From an uncultured Bacteroidota bacterium (GTDB lineage: Bacteria; Bacteroidota; Bacteroidia; Chitinophagales; Chitinophagaceae), in assembly GCA_903912435.1 (NCBI GenBank), contig CAIWHI010000898.1, forward strand, positions 1 to 12,237: a DNA stretch of 12,237 nt, in the 5' to 3' direction. This document shows positions 6,447-12,237 of this stretch, in pieces; the first letter of the stretch is position 1, and every line of letters begins with the position of its first letter. The position numbers and the translations under genes are program-made. The notes beneath the pieces were generated by a model. It made no database searches and was not told where the DNA came from. It saw only the letters and a program-made list of their open reading frames with translations.

Positions 6447-7095
6447 TAAAATTAAATTAGCCCTGGCCGATGACCACACCCTTTTTAGGAAAGGTGTGGA
6501 AGAACTTATTGAAGATTTTGACAATATGGAAGTAATCTATAGTGTTGAAAACGGCAAGTTGTTACTTAATAAATTACAAACAGCCCCCATATTACCCGAT
6601 GTATGCCTGCTTGATATTAATATGCCTGTTTTAAATGGCTTTGACACTGCTGCTAAAATTAAGGAAAAGTGGCCAGATATGAAGATTCTGGCAGTATCTG
6701 TTTACGATTCTGAGTTCAATATCCTGGGTATGCTAAGGGCAGGTGCAGGTGGTTATATCCTCAAAGACTCGCAGCCCGATATTTTAAGGCGGGCTATTGA
6801 GGGCCTGCACAACCAGGGCTTCTACCATTCCGAACTTGTATCAGGTAAAATACTGAGCCAGTTTCTGAAAAACACAAAAGAGACCAGTGCAATGGAGCTC
6901 AGCGACAACGAAAAACAATTCCTTAACCTTTGTTGCACCGAGATGACCTACCGAGAAATAGCTGATGTGATGAAAATAAGCCACCGTACAGTAGATGGTT
7001 ACCGCGACCAGCTTTTCCTGAAACTAAATATCAAATCCCGCACCGGGCTTGTTATTTATGCCCTGAAAAGGGGGATAGCTACGCTGGATAATTAG
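6439..7095 (+). CDS. LuxR/NarL-type response regulator
   Basis: This 218-residue DNA-binding response regulator has a receiver domain at residues 5-122 with the acidic pair D11-D12, phosphoacceptor Asp59 (CLLDINMP), switch residue Ser87 (LAVSVYD) and Lys109 (YILKDS). A short linker leads to a LuxR-type helix-turn-helix at about 152-213 (LSDNEKQFLNLCC, YREIADVMKISHRTVDGYR, LNIKSRTGLVIYALK). It starts inside the end of the kinase gene (ATGAGTAG, 8-nt overlap), so kinase and regulator are cognate. NarL-type regulators bind short inverted repeats as dimers. The TTATCAC dyads upstream of this same operon (4238-4332) are natural candidate targets, which would make the system autoregulated. A long hairpin 16 nt after the stop ends the operon. 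Confidence 0.96.
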   Translation: MSSKIKLALADDHTLFRKGVEELIEDFDNMEVIYSVENGKLLLNKLQTAPILPDVCLLDINMPVLNGFDTAAKIKEKWPDMKILAVSVYDSEFNILGMLRAGAGGYILKDSQPDILRRAIEGLHNQGFYHSELVSGKILSQFLKNTKETSAMELSDNEKQFLNLCCTEMTYREIADVMKISHRTVDGYRDQLFLKLNIKSRTGLVIYALKRGIATLDN

Positions 7096-7110
7096 AGATG
7101 TATTTTATAG

Positions 7111-7153
7111 ACAGATAAGATTGCTAATTTTTGAAATTAGCAGTCTTATCTGT
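7111..7153 (+). terminator. Long hairpin terminating the two-component operon
   Basis: ACAGATAAGATTGCTAATTT (7111-7130) pairs with AAATTAGCAGTCTTATCTGT (7134-7153), with a single G-T wobble in 20 bp and a 3-nt TTG loop. It begins 16 nt after the response regulator stop. The stem is AT-rich and the sequence after it (AATTTAG) has only a short T run, so it may act as a terminator or as a messenger-stabilising structure. As a near-perfect palindrome it could act in both directions, but no minus-strand gene reaches it. Confidence 0.65.
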
Positions 7154-7182
7154 AATTTAGATGGAGCATTAGATGGTTTATC

Positions 7183-7213
7183 TTTACAATATTGTTCAAA
7201 TAAATTAGTTTTG
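7183..7213 (+). promoter_or_regulatory. Promoter of the HEPN cassette
   Basis: TAGTTTTG (7206-7213) matches the Bacteroidota -7 box TAnnTTTG. TTTA (7183-7186) sits 19 nt upstream, one base off the -33 TTTG box. The element lies 31 nt before the ATG at 7245, just after the terminator hairpin of the previous operon. This supports independent transcription of the HEPN pair and supports 7245 as the original start. Confidence 0.5.
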
Positions 7214-7244
7214 TATAAGCGACTTTGCTTTAAAATGTAAAAAA

Positions 7245-7678
7245 ATGAATGCTCCCTTATCAATACAGGCTATAGCTCTGGCAAAATAGAAGAAGCGGAA
7301 AGTCTTTTTACTAATGGCTATTATGATATGGCCTATTATATAGCAGGGTATGCTGTTGAGCTTTATCTTAAAACAAGAATATGTCAATTATTAGCCATCC
7401 CCGATTTTTTTGACTTTGATAATAGGAAAAAATTTGAGAATGAGGACAACATTACTAAACCTTATAAAGTTCATAACTTTACACAATTACTTATACTGGC
7501 AGGTTTATATAATGAGCATAATAAGATGCTTATTGATAAGAAATTCAAAAATGACTGGTTGGTATTGGGTAAATGGAAAGAGAGTCAAAGATATAATAGA
7601 GGCAAATCTTCACAAGAAGTACGGGATTTTATTGATAGTGTTTCAAATTACACCACATGGATAAGGCAATATTTATAA
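7245..7678 (+). pseudogene. HEPN-domain protein, frameshifted near its N-terminus
   Basis: From the ATG at 7245 the frame reads MNAPLSIQAIALAK and meets TAG at 7287-7289. Restoring one A in the AAAA run (7283-7286) gives ALAKIEEAESLFTNGYYDMAYYIAGYAVELYLKTRIC and continues to 7678, a 144-residue protein. The part from 7328 on is open as it stands (116 residues from an internal ATG), but this start would cut the first HEPN helix. GYYDMAYYIAGYAVELYLK is a typical HEPN helix. KVHNFTQLL and a C-terminal W...GKW...RY...WIRQYL follow, as in stand-alone HEPN proteins. The RNase motif R-x4-6-H is not seen (a lysine-rich stretch precedes His), so catalysis is doubtful. HEPN proteins act in RNA cleavage, toxin-antitoxin and defence systems. 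The neighbour overlapping by 22 nt is probably its partner. The break may be a mutation, a sequencing error, or less likely a translational slip at A-AAA. Confidence 0.78.
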
Positions 7679-7989
7679 AGGAACTAAGAGATATATTCTC
7701 TGGTTTGAACGAAAAGGACAAAAGATATTCTAAAGTTTGGCTTAGCGATGCTGATTTTGGAGGTCTCTATCAGTCAGGTAAATACAACTTGTATTTGAAG
7801 GCACAGAATCAAATTCCCAGGAATAAGACTGAAATTTCATTCCTAATTGATTTATTAGACCAAAAGCTTGATAAGGACAAAGTGCCTTATATTTTTAATA
7901 TTGAAGTATTCAATACGAATGAATACGCAAGACCAGATAGGGACGATATCATTCTTTACAATGATGAATTGATATATAATGCTGCATGA
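7657..7989 (+). CDS. Unknown 110-residue protein coupled to the HEPN gene
   Basis: The gene starts inside the end of the HEPN gene (22-nt overlap, ATG at 7657) and encodes a soluble, charged protein without signal peptide or membrane helix. The sequence runs from an N-terminal helix (IKELRDIFSGL) through KVWLSDADFGGLYQSGKYNLYLKAQNQI and a helix FLIDLLDQKLDKDK to strands YIFNIEVFNTNE and DDIILYNDE. I recall similar small proteins beside HEPN genes in other Bacteroidota, with the SDxDFGGLY stretch as their most constant part, but know no assigned function. It does not show the GSxxxGxxxxxSDxD signature of the MNT nucleotidyltransferase that usually accompanies HEPN, although SDADFGG is faintly reminiscent. 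A role as partner, antitoxin or effector is inference from the overlap. Confidence 0.72.
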   Translation: MDKAIFIKELRDIFSGLNEKDKRYSKVWLSDADFGGLYQSGKYNLYLKAQNQIPRNKTEISFLIDLLDQKLDKDKVPYIFNIEVFNTNEYARPDRDDIILYNDELIYNAA

Positions 7990-8002
7990 GAATTCAGCAT
8001 TA
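7977..8002. terminator. Short hairpin between convergent operons, possible two-way terminator
   Basis: TAATGCTG (7977-7984) and CAGCATTA (7995-8002) form a perfect 8-bp stem with a 10-nt loop that spans the stop codon of the 110-residue gene. On the plus strand it is followed by ATAAACGCTTTTT. It sits between convergent genes and is the only stem-loop seen there. The stem is weak, so this is tentative. Confidence 0.35.
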
Positions 8003-8039
8003 ATAAACGCTTTTTCAAAATAGGACTATAAACTAACCG

Positions 8040-8789
8040 TTATATCTTCAATCCCCCATCCAGGTTCAGGATAGTGCCATTATAAAAATCGTTCTCAATA
8101 ATAAACAACACAGAATGTAATAATTCCTCGGTTTTGCCAAAGCGGCCAAGTGGGGTGGCGTTTTTATAACTCTTTATTTTTACATCGCTCAATGCTGCTG
8201 CAGTAGATGGGGTATCAATAAAACCCGGTGCTATAGCCACACACCTGATGCCAAACATGCCCAGCTCTTTACTCCATGTTACTGTAAGTGCATTCAATGC
8301 AGCCTTTGATGCAGAATAAGCCGACTGACCCATATTGCCATAAGAGGATATAGAGCTGATATTGATAATCACCCCCTTGCTACGGCTCTTCACCATTTTC
8401 TCAGCTACATTGCTCGTTACATAAAAAACCGCATTCAGGTTGATATCTATGGTTTTGCGCCAGTTTTCTACACTATGGCGGGTATCGGTGCGCGATAGTA
8501 TATTCACCAATGGCTCGCTATGTATTATGCCCGCATTATTCACCAGCACATGCAGTTTGCCAAACTCTTTAAATATTTCAGCAACCAGTGATTCAACAAC
8601 AGTATAATCGGTAAGGTCGGCGGTATAGCATTTTATTGCCGGACATTCAGCCTGTAGCTCGCTAAGCATTTCAGCATTGCGGTCTACTACTATCACATTT
8701 GCAGCCTTACCTGCCAGATATGTGGCCATGGTACGGCCAAGGCCGCTTGCACCACCTGTTATTAATATATTACTGTTGCCTATTATCAT
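8040..8789 (-). CDS. Short-chain dehydrogenase/reductase, FabG-like
   Basis: This 249-residue classical SDR has the cofactor loop TGGASGLG (11-18), NNAG (84-87), the structural asparagine in DINLN (about Asn117), and the catalytic set Ser145 (INISS), Tyr158 and Lys162 (YSASK). PGFIDTP and the ending NGTILNLDGGL are normal for the FabG branch. Asp36 after the second strand (VIVVDRN) usually signals NAD(H) rather than NADP(H). Its ATG overlaps the stop of the acyl carrier protein gene by 4 nt, so the enzyme probably acts on an acyl group held by that carrier, for example as a 3-oxoacyl or 3-hydroxyacyl oxidoreductase. Alternatively it could modify a nucleotide sugar in the same glycan pathway. 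It is the last gene of the five-gene operon. Confidence 0.92.
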   Translation of the reverse strand: MIIGNSNILITGGASGLGRTMATYLAGKAANVIVVDRNAEMLSELQAECPAIKCYTADLTDYTVVESLVAEIFKEFGKLHVLVNNAGIIHSEPLVNILSRTDTRHSVENWRKTIDINLNAVFYVTSNVAEKMVKSRSKGVIINISSISSYGNMGQSAYSASKAALNALTVTWSKELGMFGIRCVAIAPGFIDTPSTAAALSDVKIKSYKNATPLGRFGKTEELLHSVLFIIENDFYNGTILNLDGGLKI

Positions 8790-9013
8790 ACTGTCTTGCC
8801 TTTTTCTGCCAATACTCTCTTAATATCACCAATGGTTTGCATGGCGAAAATATCATCACCTTCAAATTCTACTTCAAAGTTCTCCTCAATACGGGTGATG
8901 AACAGCATATGTGCCATAGATTCCCACTGCTCCAGTGAATTCAATACTACTTCGTCATTCTGGTCGGCCTCTCTCAGCGAAAAAGACTCTTTTATTATTT
9001 CAGCTAATGTCAT
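8786..9013 (-). CDS. Acyl carrier protein
   Basis: This 75-residue acidic, helical protein fits the phosphopantetheine carrier family in size and layout: helix I (TLAEIIKESFSL), the attachment region LEQWESMAHM at the start of helix II, EENFEVEFEGDDIFAMQTIGDIKRVL and a short C-terminal tail. The attachment serine is Ser32 in W-E-S-M. The common DSL triad is replaced by ESM, as in some specialised carriers. It is not the main fatty acid AcpP, judging by the motif and by its place in a glycan-type operon, 16 nt after WbqC and overlapping the SDR by 4 nt. It probably carries a dedicated acyl or aminoacyl group that is made or modified by the SDR and transferred to a sugar. Confidence 0.9.
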   Translation of the reverse strand: MTLAEIIKESFSLREADQNDEVVLNSLEQWESMAHMLFITRIEENFEVEFEGDDIFAMQTIGDIKRVLAEKGKTV

Positions 9014-9029
9014 TTTAAATATTTTAATA

Positions 9030-9812
9030 CTAATCTAAATGGTAAGCAGGTAATATTTTTGTGGTTATTTCTTCTTTACTGTTAAACATTAATATATCAA
9101 TCATAGATAACCAGGGCACAAATTCATTCTTAAACTGTGGGTATACCACTTTTTCAGCCATCAGGAAATTGAGATTTATCCCTTTTTCACCATAATATTC
9201 CTTGGTATAAATCTCTTTGCCTCCACTTGCATTGATATAATGGTCAATGCCTTCCAGGTGGCAAATATCGATTAATCTGTCGGCTTTTTTTAGTTCACGG
9301 TTGTTATATTCTTCCGAACTTATTTTATATGTCTTTTTCAGGCCCAGGTAATCGCAAATACAAATAACACTATCTATGGCCAATTGAGAAATAGTTTTTC
9401 CTCTTTGCTCTTCCATTATTTCCATCTCCAATGTAGGAAACACCGATGACGTAACCGAAGTGGTAGCGACAGCCTTGTTTTCTGCCATCAATATTTGCTC
9501 TATGAGTGGGTAAACCTCGCTAAAGTAAGGAGCCTTACTATAGGCCATTTTTATGGTTGACAATATCTTCTGGAATGCCTTTGGGTCGTCCATTAGTTCC
9601 ACATCCATTATCAGCTTGTTCTGGCTGGCATCTTTGCAAGGTATACTAAACAAAAGATCTTTACCATTTACCAATATACGATTGCGGTTTATCCAGCCCC
9701 GGTTGATATAGTTTACATCGTCGTAAAACACAAATACATCAGCAGCATAGACTAGTTGGAAATAGCCTATGTAGGGAAATACATATGGTTGCATTATAGC
9801 TATGCTGCTCAT
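9030..9812 (-). CDS. WbqC family protein
   Basis: The protein has 260 residues. The start at 9812 is chosen because MSSIAIMQPYVFPYIGYFQL is the family's usual N-terminus. A frame extending to 9935 would overlap the aminotransferase gene by more than 100 nt. Further conserved segments are DVFVFYDDVNYINRGWINRNRIL (about 26-48) and, towards the C-terminus, HYINASGGKEIY and LNFLM. WbqC proteins (PF08889) are found in O-antigen, capsule and glycan clusters, often beside DegT aminotransferases. Their reaction is not firmly established to my knowledge, and acyl transfer to an amino sugar is a common guess. It starts 5 nt after the aminotransferase stop and ends 16 nt before the carrier protein gene. 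That places it exactly between the maker of an amino group and an acyl carrier, which is compatible with that guess. Confidence 0.9.
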   Translation of the reverse strand: MSSIAIMQPYVFPYIGYFQLVYAADVFVFYDDVNYINRGWINRNRILVNGKDLLFSIPCKDASQNKLIMDVELMDDPKAFQKILSTIKMAYSKAPYFSEVYPLIEQILMAENKAVATTSVTSSVFPTLEMEIMEEQRGKTISQLAIDSVICICDYLGLKKTYKISSEEYNNRELKKADRLIDICHLEGIDHYINASGGKEIYTKEYYGEKGINLNFLMAEKVVYPQFKNEFVPWLSMIDILMFNSKEEITTKILPAYHLD

Positions 9813-9817
9813 TATTG

Positions 9818-10897
9818 CTAATTGTTTTGTGCCCTCAACAGTAGCCTCGAAATGAAATAGATATCCTCTTCCTTCAATGAATGAAACATAGGCAGGCAGA
9901 GTACCCTCTTGCTTATATCTTCGGATATAGGGCATTCGTATTTGTCTACATAATCGAGTGTGGAGAGGCTGGGGTAAAAATACCTGCGCGGATATACCCA
10001 GTTACCATTCAGCTCATAAATGCTCTTCAGCAATATTTCTTCCGATTCAAATATGATTGGATAATAACTATAATTCCACTCTGCGCCTTTAAGTATGGTT
10101 GGTTTGGTTACATTTAGGTTAGCCAGGCATTTATCGTATGCCATAGCCTGTGCCTTTCTCGATGCCATTATTGCATCAATATGCTTCATATTCACCAAAC
10201 CCATAGCTGCATGGAACTCTGAATTTTTACCATTTATGCCGGCACCATCAAAAGTATCAGGGCTATTATGGCCAAAATTCCTCATTCGGGCCATAGTTTT
10301 TAGCAAATCATGGTCCTTGGTAATTACTGCACCACCTTCTACTGTATGAAACAGCTTGGTACTATGGAAACTGGTAGTAGAGATATCACCATATTCAAAA
10401 ATACTACGTCCCTTATACTTTACACCGAATGCATGTGCTGCATCATAGATTACTTTCAGGTTGTGTTTGGCAGCAATTTTTTCTATTGCAAGTACATCGC
10501 ATGGATTACCATATACGTGGGTAGCCAATATGCCTGTAGTATGTTCGGTAATACGTTCTTCTATTTTTGCAGGGTCTATACATAGGCTATGAGGATCAAT
10601 ATCAGCAAACACAGGTTTGCAACCTTCCCACACTATACTGCTTGTAGTAGCTACATAGCTGAATGGTGTGGTAATAATCTCACCTTTCATACCCAGTGCC
10701 TTCATAGCTATCTGGATAGCTATTGTGCCATTGCCCAAAAATAAAAGATGGTCAAGCCCCAAAAAATCCTTCAGCCTCAGCTCAAGGTCATTTACCAGTG
10801 GTCCATTATTGGTTAGCCAGTTTCTCTCCCATATCGACTTTACATAATCTATATATTCCTCCATGTCGGGGAGAAATGGCTTGGTAACATTTATCAT
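9818..10897 (-). CDS. DegT/DnrJ/EryC1/StrS-type PLP aminotransferase
   Basis: This 359-residue aminotransferase transfers an amino group, usually from glutamate, to a keto-sugar nucleotide. Visible landmarks are the N-terminal PFLPDMEEY, NWLTNNGPLV, GNGTIAIQIAMKALG (about 55-69), TPFSYVATTSSI, the aspartate that binds the PLP ring nitrogen in YDAAHAFG (Asp152), and the Schiff-base lysine Lys181 in SFHSTKLFHTVEGGAV. Near the C-terminus are WVYPRRYFYPSLS and ISKRVLCLPMF. All catalytic residues are present and length is typical. The ATG overlaps the methyltransferase stop by 4 nt, and WbqC follows after 5 nt. The product is probably a 3- or 4-amino-deoxy sugar for a surface glycan, but position and sugar cannot be read from the sequence. 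Confidence 0.95.
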   Translation of the reverse strand: MINVTKPFLPDMEEYIDYVKSIWERNWLTNNGPLVNDLELRLKDFLGLDHLLFLGNGTIAIQIAMKALGMKGEIITTPFSYVATTSSIVWEGCKPVFADIDPHSLCIDPAKIEERITEHTTGILATHVYGNPCDVLAIEKIAAKHNLKVIYDAAHAFGVKYKGRSIFEYGDISTTSFHSTKLFHTVEGGAVITKDHDLLKTMARMRNFGHNSPDTFDGAGINGKNSEFHAAMGLVNMKHIDAIMASRKAQAMAYDKCLANLNVTKPTILKGAEWNYSYYPIIFESEEILLKSIYELNGNWVYPRRYFYPSLSTLDYVDKYECPISEDISKRVLCLPMFHSLKEEDIYFISRLLLRAQNN

Positions 10898-11712
10898 AAT
10901 TTCTCAGCTATATATAAAATTGATCTTGGGTGAATCCCGTTTTTTTCAAATACTTCCTTGCCAAAATAGTCAATACCAAGGCGGTGTACTTTAAACCCAC
11001 CAGCTTCAAGGCTTTTTACCCAGCCTTTAGATGAATATTGCCTTACATGGTCGTTTTGACCATAGTATTTCCATCTGTCGGCATCTGATGCTATTTTAGG
11101 GTCTTCTACAGTATCCTCAATTGTAGTAACAATAGGCACCATAGCAATACCCCAACCACCAGGCTTCAATACCCTATACAGCTCGCTGATGGCTGCTTTT
11201 TCATCAGGCACATGCTCTAATACGTGCGAGCAAAGGAAAAAATCGAACCTCCCATTTTCATAGATATCCATTTTGGTGATATCTACTACGTCGTCAACAC
11301 CCTTCATAAAAAGGTCAGCACTGCGGTAATTAAGAAAAGGCTGGTTTTTCAGGTACATCCTTAGTGACGAGGGTGCAATATCCAGGAAATTGTATTTTTT
11401 GGTTTTATCCAGCTTGTCGAATGCCTTCTTGATATATAAAGCATACAGGCGGTCGCGGTCATGGGCCCTGCATGCCGGACATTCGTATTTAAGTAGATTG
11501 GCTGTTTCGCCCGAAAACATGGGGTAGATATACTGGTGCTTATCCAGGTCTTCAAGTAAGCCAAAATCTATAGGATTGAAATAGGCAAGGTGTGTATTAC
11601 AAACCGGGCAAACATATTTTTCGCCCATAAATGGCCTTCTGTTTGGGTCAGATTTCAGCTCCTTGAGAAAGAAATATACTGCCCGTTTTAATTTTAATAC
11701 ATTATTGCTCAT
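10894..11712 (-). CDS. SAM-dependent methyltransferase with N-terminal zinc-ribbon cysteines
   Basis: The protein has 272 residues. The N-terminal part has CPVC (C35, C38) and CPAC (C78, C81), a likely structural zinc site. A class I methyltransferase core follows: FLDIAPS (about 109-115) at the SAM-binding position, the acidic end of the second strand (SADLF), FDFFLCSHVLEHVPD (about 156-170) and RVLKPGGWGIAMVP (about 180-193). This is the usual layout of Methyltransf_11/23 enzymes found in polysaccharide and glycan clusters. It is the first gene of the five-gene operon, preceded by a promoter at about 11791-11824, and overlaps the aminotransferase by 4 nt. The acceptor is probably a sugar hydroxyl or amino group, by context only. 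Confidence 0.92.
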   Translation of the reverse strand: MSNNVLKLKRAVYFFLKELKSDPNRRPFMGEKYVCPVCNTHLAYFNPIDFGLLEDLDKHQYIYPMFSGETANLLKYECPACRAHDRDRLYALYIKKAFDKLDKTKKYNFLDIAPSSLRMYLKNQPFLNYRSADLFMKGVDDVVDITKMDIYENGRFDFFLCSHVLEHVPDEKAAISELYRVLKPGGWGIAMVPIVTTIEDTVEDPKIASDADRWKYYGQNDHVRQYSSKGWVKSLEAGGFKVHRLGIDYFGKEVFEKNGIHPRSILYIAEKL

Positions 11713-11790
11713 GCGTGTTGTGTTATTGTTTTATGCTAATGCATTAAAATGCGTAATTATACCAGTAAATCTTTTACGAATAATAAAAAC

Positions 11791-11824
11791 CAAATATATA
11801 GTATCTAAACCCGGTTGCCCCAAA
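11791..11824 (-). promoter_or_regulatory. Promoter of the five-gene glycan operon
   Basis: On the minus strand, TATATTTG (plus-strand 11791-11798) matches the TAnnTTTG -7 box exactly and TTTG (plus-strand 11821-11824) matches the -33 box, with a 22-nt spacer against the usual 19-21. It would give a leader of about 75 nt before the methyltransferase ATG at 11712. The rest of the 155-bp spacer (11713-11867) is AT-rich, and I see nothing else in it. Confidence 0.55.
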
Positions 11825-11867
11825 ATTAAAACAATTTCAGCAATTTGAAGATTGTCATTTTAAGTAT

Positions 11868-12237
11868 TCATTTAGTTTGCAATGGGTAAGCTTTACCTGA
11901 TAACATGATGCACTGCCCCAGCGGGGCTACAGGTAAAAATTTAATTTGTGCTTTGTTGATAAGAACACCTACAATTGCGAGAATGTAAAATACAACAAGC
12001 ATCCAAAAATTAATGTCAGAAAAAGTCAGATACGACACCCTCTCCTTGGGAGTAACGAATTTATTGAATAAAAGTTCTTTGAAAATGACATGGCCAAACA
12101 CACCAAGCCACCAATAAATACCATCAGAAAAGGGCGGATACGGCACCCTCTCCTCTGGAGTAACAAATTTGTTGCACAAAAGTTCTTTGAAAATGACATG
12201 GCCAAAATCACCAAGCCAATAATATATACAATCAGAA
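11868..12237 (-). CDS. Partial unknown protein built of 36-residue repeats, runs off right edge
   Basis: The minus-strand frame is open from the right edge to a TAG at 11868, giving 122 codons. It contains three consecutive units of exactly 36 residues. Two are closely alike: FSDCIYYWLGDFGHVIFKEL... and FSDGIYWWLGVFGHVIFKEL..., each ending NKFVTP-ERV. The third is diverged (FSDINFWMLVVFYILAIVGV...), keeping FSD, the hydrophobic stretch and a ...NKAQIKFLP ending. A 15-residue tail follows (QCIMLSGKAYPLQTK). Each unit has one hydrophobic segment, so a membrane protein is possible. The equal length of the decayed third unit and the lack of stops support a real gene, but codon-level evidence is limited and the start lies outside. 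No family is recognised. It could be a non-coding tandem repeat that happens to stay open. Confidence 0.45.
   Translation of the reverse strand, partial: SDCIYYWLGDFGHVIFKELLCNKFVTPEERVPYPPFSDGIYWWLGVFGHVIFKELLFNKFVTPKERVSYLTFSDINFWMLVVFYILAIVGVLINKAQIKFLPVAPLGQCIMLSGKAYPLQTK
11916..12237. repeat. 108-bp tandem repeat, about three units
   Basis: Units span about 12132-12237 (continuing past the edge), 12024-12131 and 11916-12023. The first two differ at about 16 of 108 positions by hand alignment and share an identical core of about 30 bp (from AAAAGTTC to GGCCAAA, plus strand). The third is recognisable mainly by its reading frame and length. The unit is a multiple of three, and the differences do not break the minus-strand frame. 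Confidence 0.75.

Noticed and set aside
9813..9935. Upstream start at 9935 for the WbqC gene
   Set aside because: It overlaps the aminotransferase 3' end by over 100 nt, and the added residues do not look like the family, whose members begin with the IAIMQPYVFPY motif.
12026..12214. Second open frame on the minus strand in the repeat region
   Set aside because: It is a frame shadow of the 108-bp repeats. Since the unit is a multiple of three and lacks stops, more than one frame stays open. It ends earlier and does not include the third unit.
11880..12237. CRISPR array at the right edge
   Set aside because: The repeats are directly adjacent 108-bp units with no short repeat plus unique spacer pattern, and no cas gene is visible.

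Overview
The window looks like chromosomal DNA from a member of the Bacteroidota, probably near Chitinophagaceae or Sphingobacteriia. This is inferred from AT-rich spacers, A-rich translation starts without a strong Shine-Dalgarno, promoter elements of the TAnnTTTG type, and the gene families present (a symporter with the TGLDQEMMQKN motif, a small periplasmic/outer-membrane beta-barrel, a DesK/NarL-type sensor kinase, a WbqC protein). No rRNA, tRNA, CRISPR array or transposase gene was seen.

Left part (1-3561), all on the minus strand: a sodium:solute symporter cut by the left edge, a small exported beta-barrel protein, and an FAD-linked oxidase of the glycolate oxidase/D-lactate dehydrogenase (GlcD) family. 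These look like ordinary housekeeping or metabolic genes.

Middle part (3562-8002) is more accessory in character. A tiny minus-strand gene at 3740-3961 encodes a single repeat of the OAA-type high-mannose-binding lectin family. Its last residues appear to be lost to a 2-bp slip. Three stem-loops follow it. On the plus strand lies a compact four-gene signalling operon: lipoprotein, seven-helix membrane protein, minimal histidine kinase and LuxR-type response regulator, with 8-nt overlaps between the last three genes. Its upstream DNA is packed with TTATCAC-like inverted repeats placed where an activator would sit. A long hairpin ends the operon. Next comes a two-gene plus-strand cassette with its own promoter: a HEPN-domain protein with a one-base frameshift near its N-terminus, overlapping by 22 nt a 110-residue unknown protein.

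Right part (8040-11712), minus strand: a tightly packed five-gene operon (methyltransferase, DegT/DnrJ aminotransferase, WbqC, acyl carrier protein, short-chain dehydrogenase). It probably builds or acylates an amino sugar for a surface polysaccharide or glycan. A Bacteroidota-type promoter lies upstream at about 11791-11824. At the right edge (11868-12237, minus strand) is an open frame made of 36-residue (108-nt) repeats that runs off the window.

The parts most worth a second look are the single-repeat lectin, the four-gene sensor operon with its operator cluster, the HEPN pair, and the 36-residue repeat protein.
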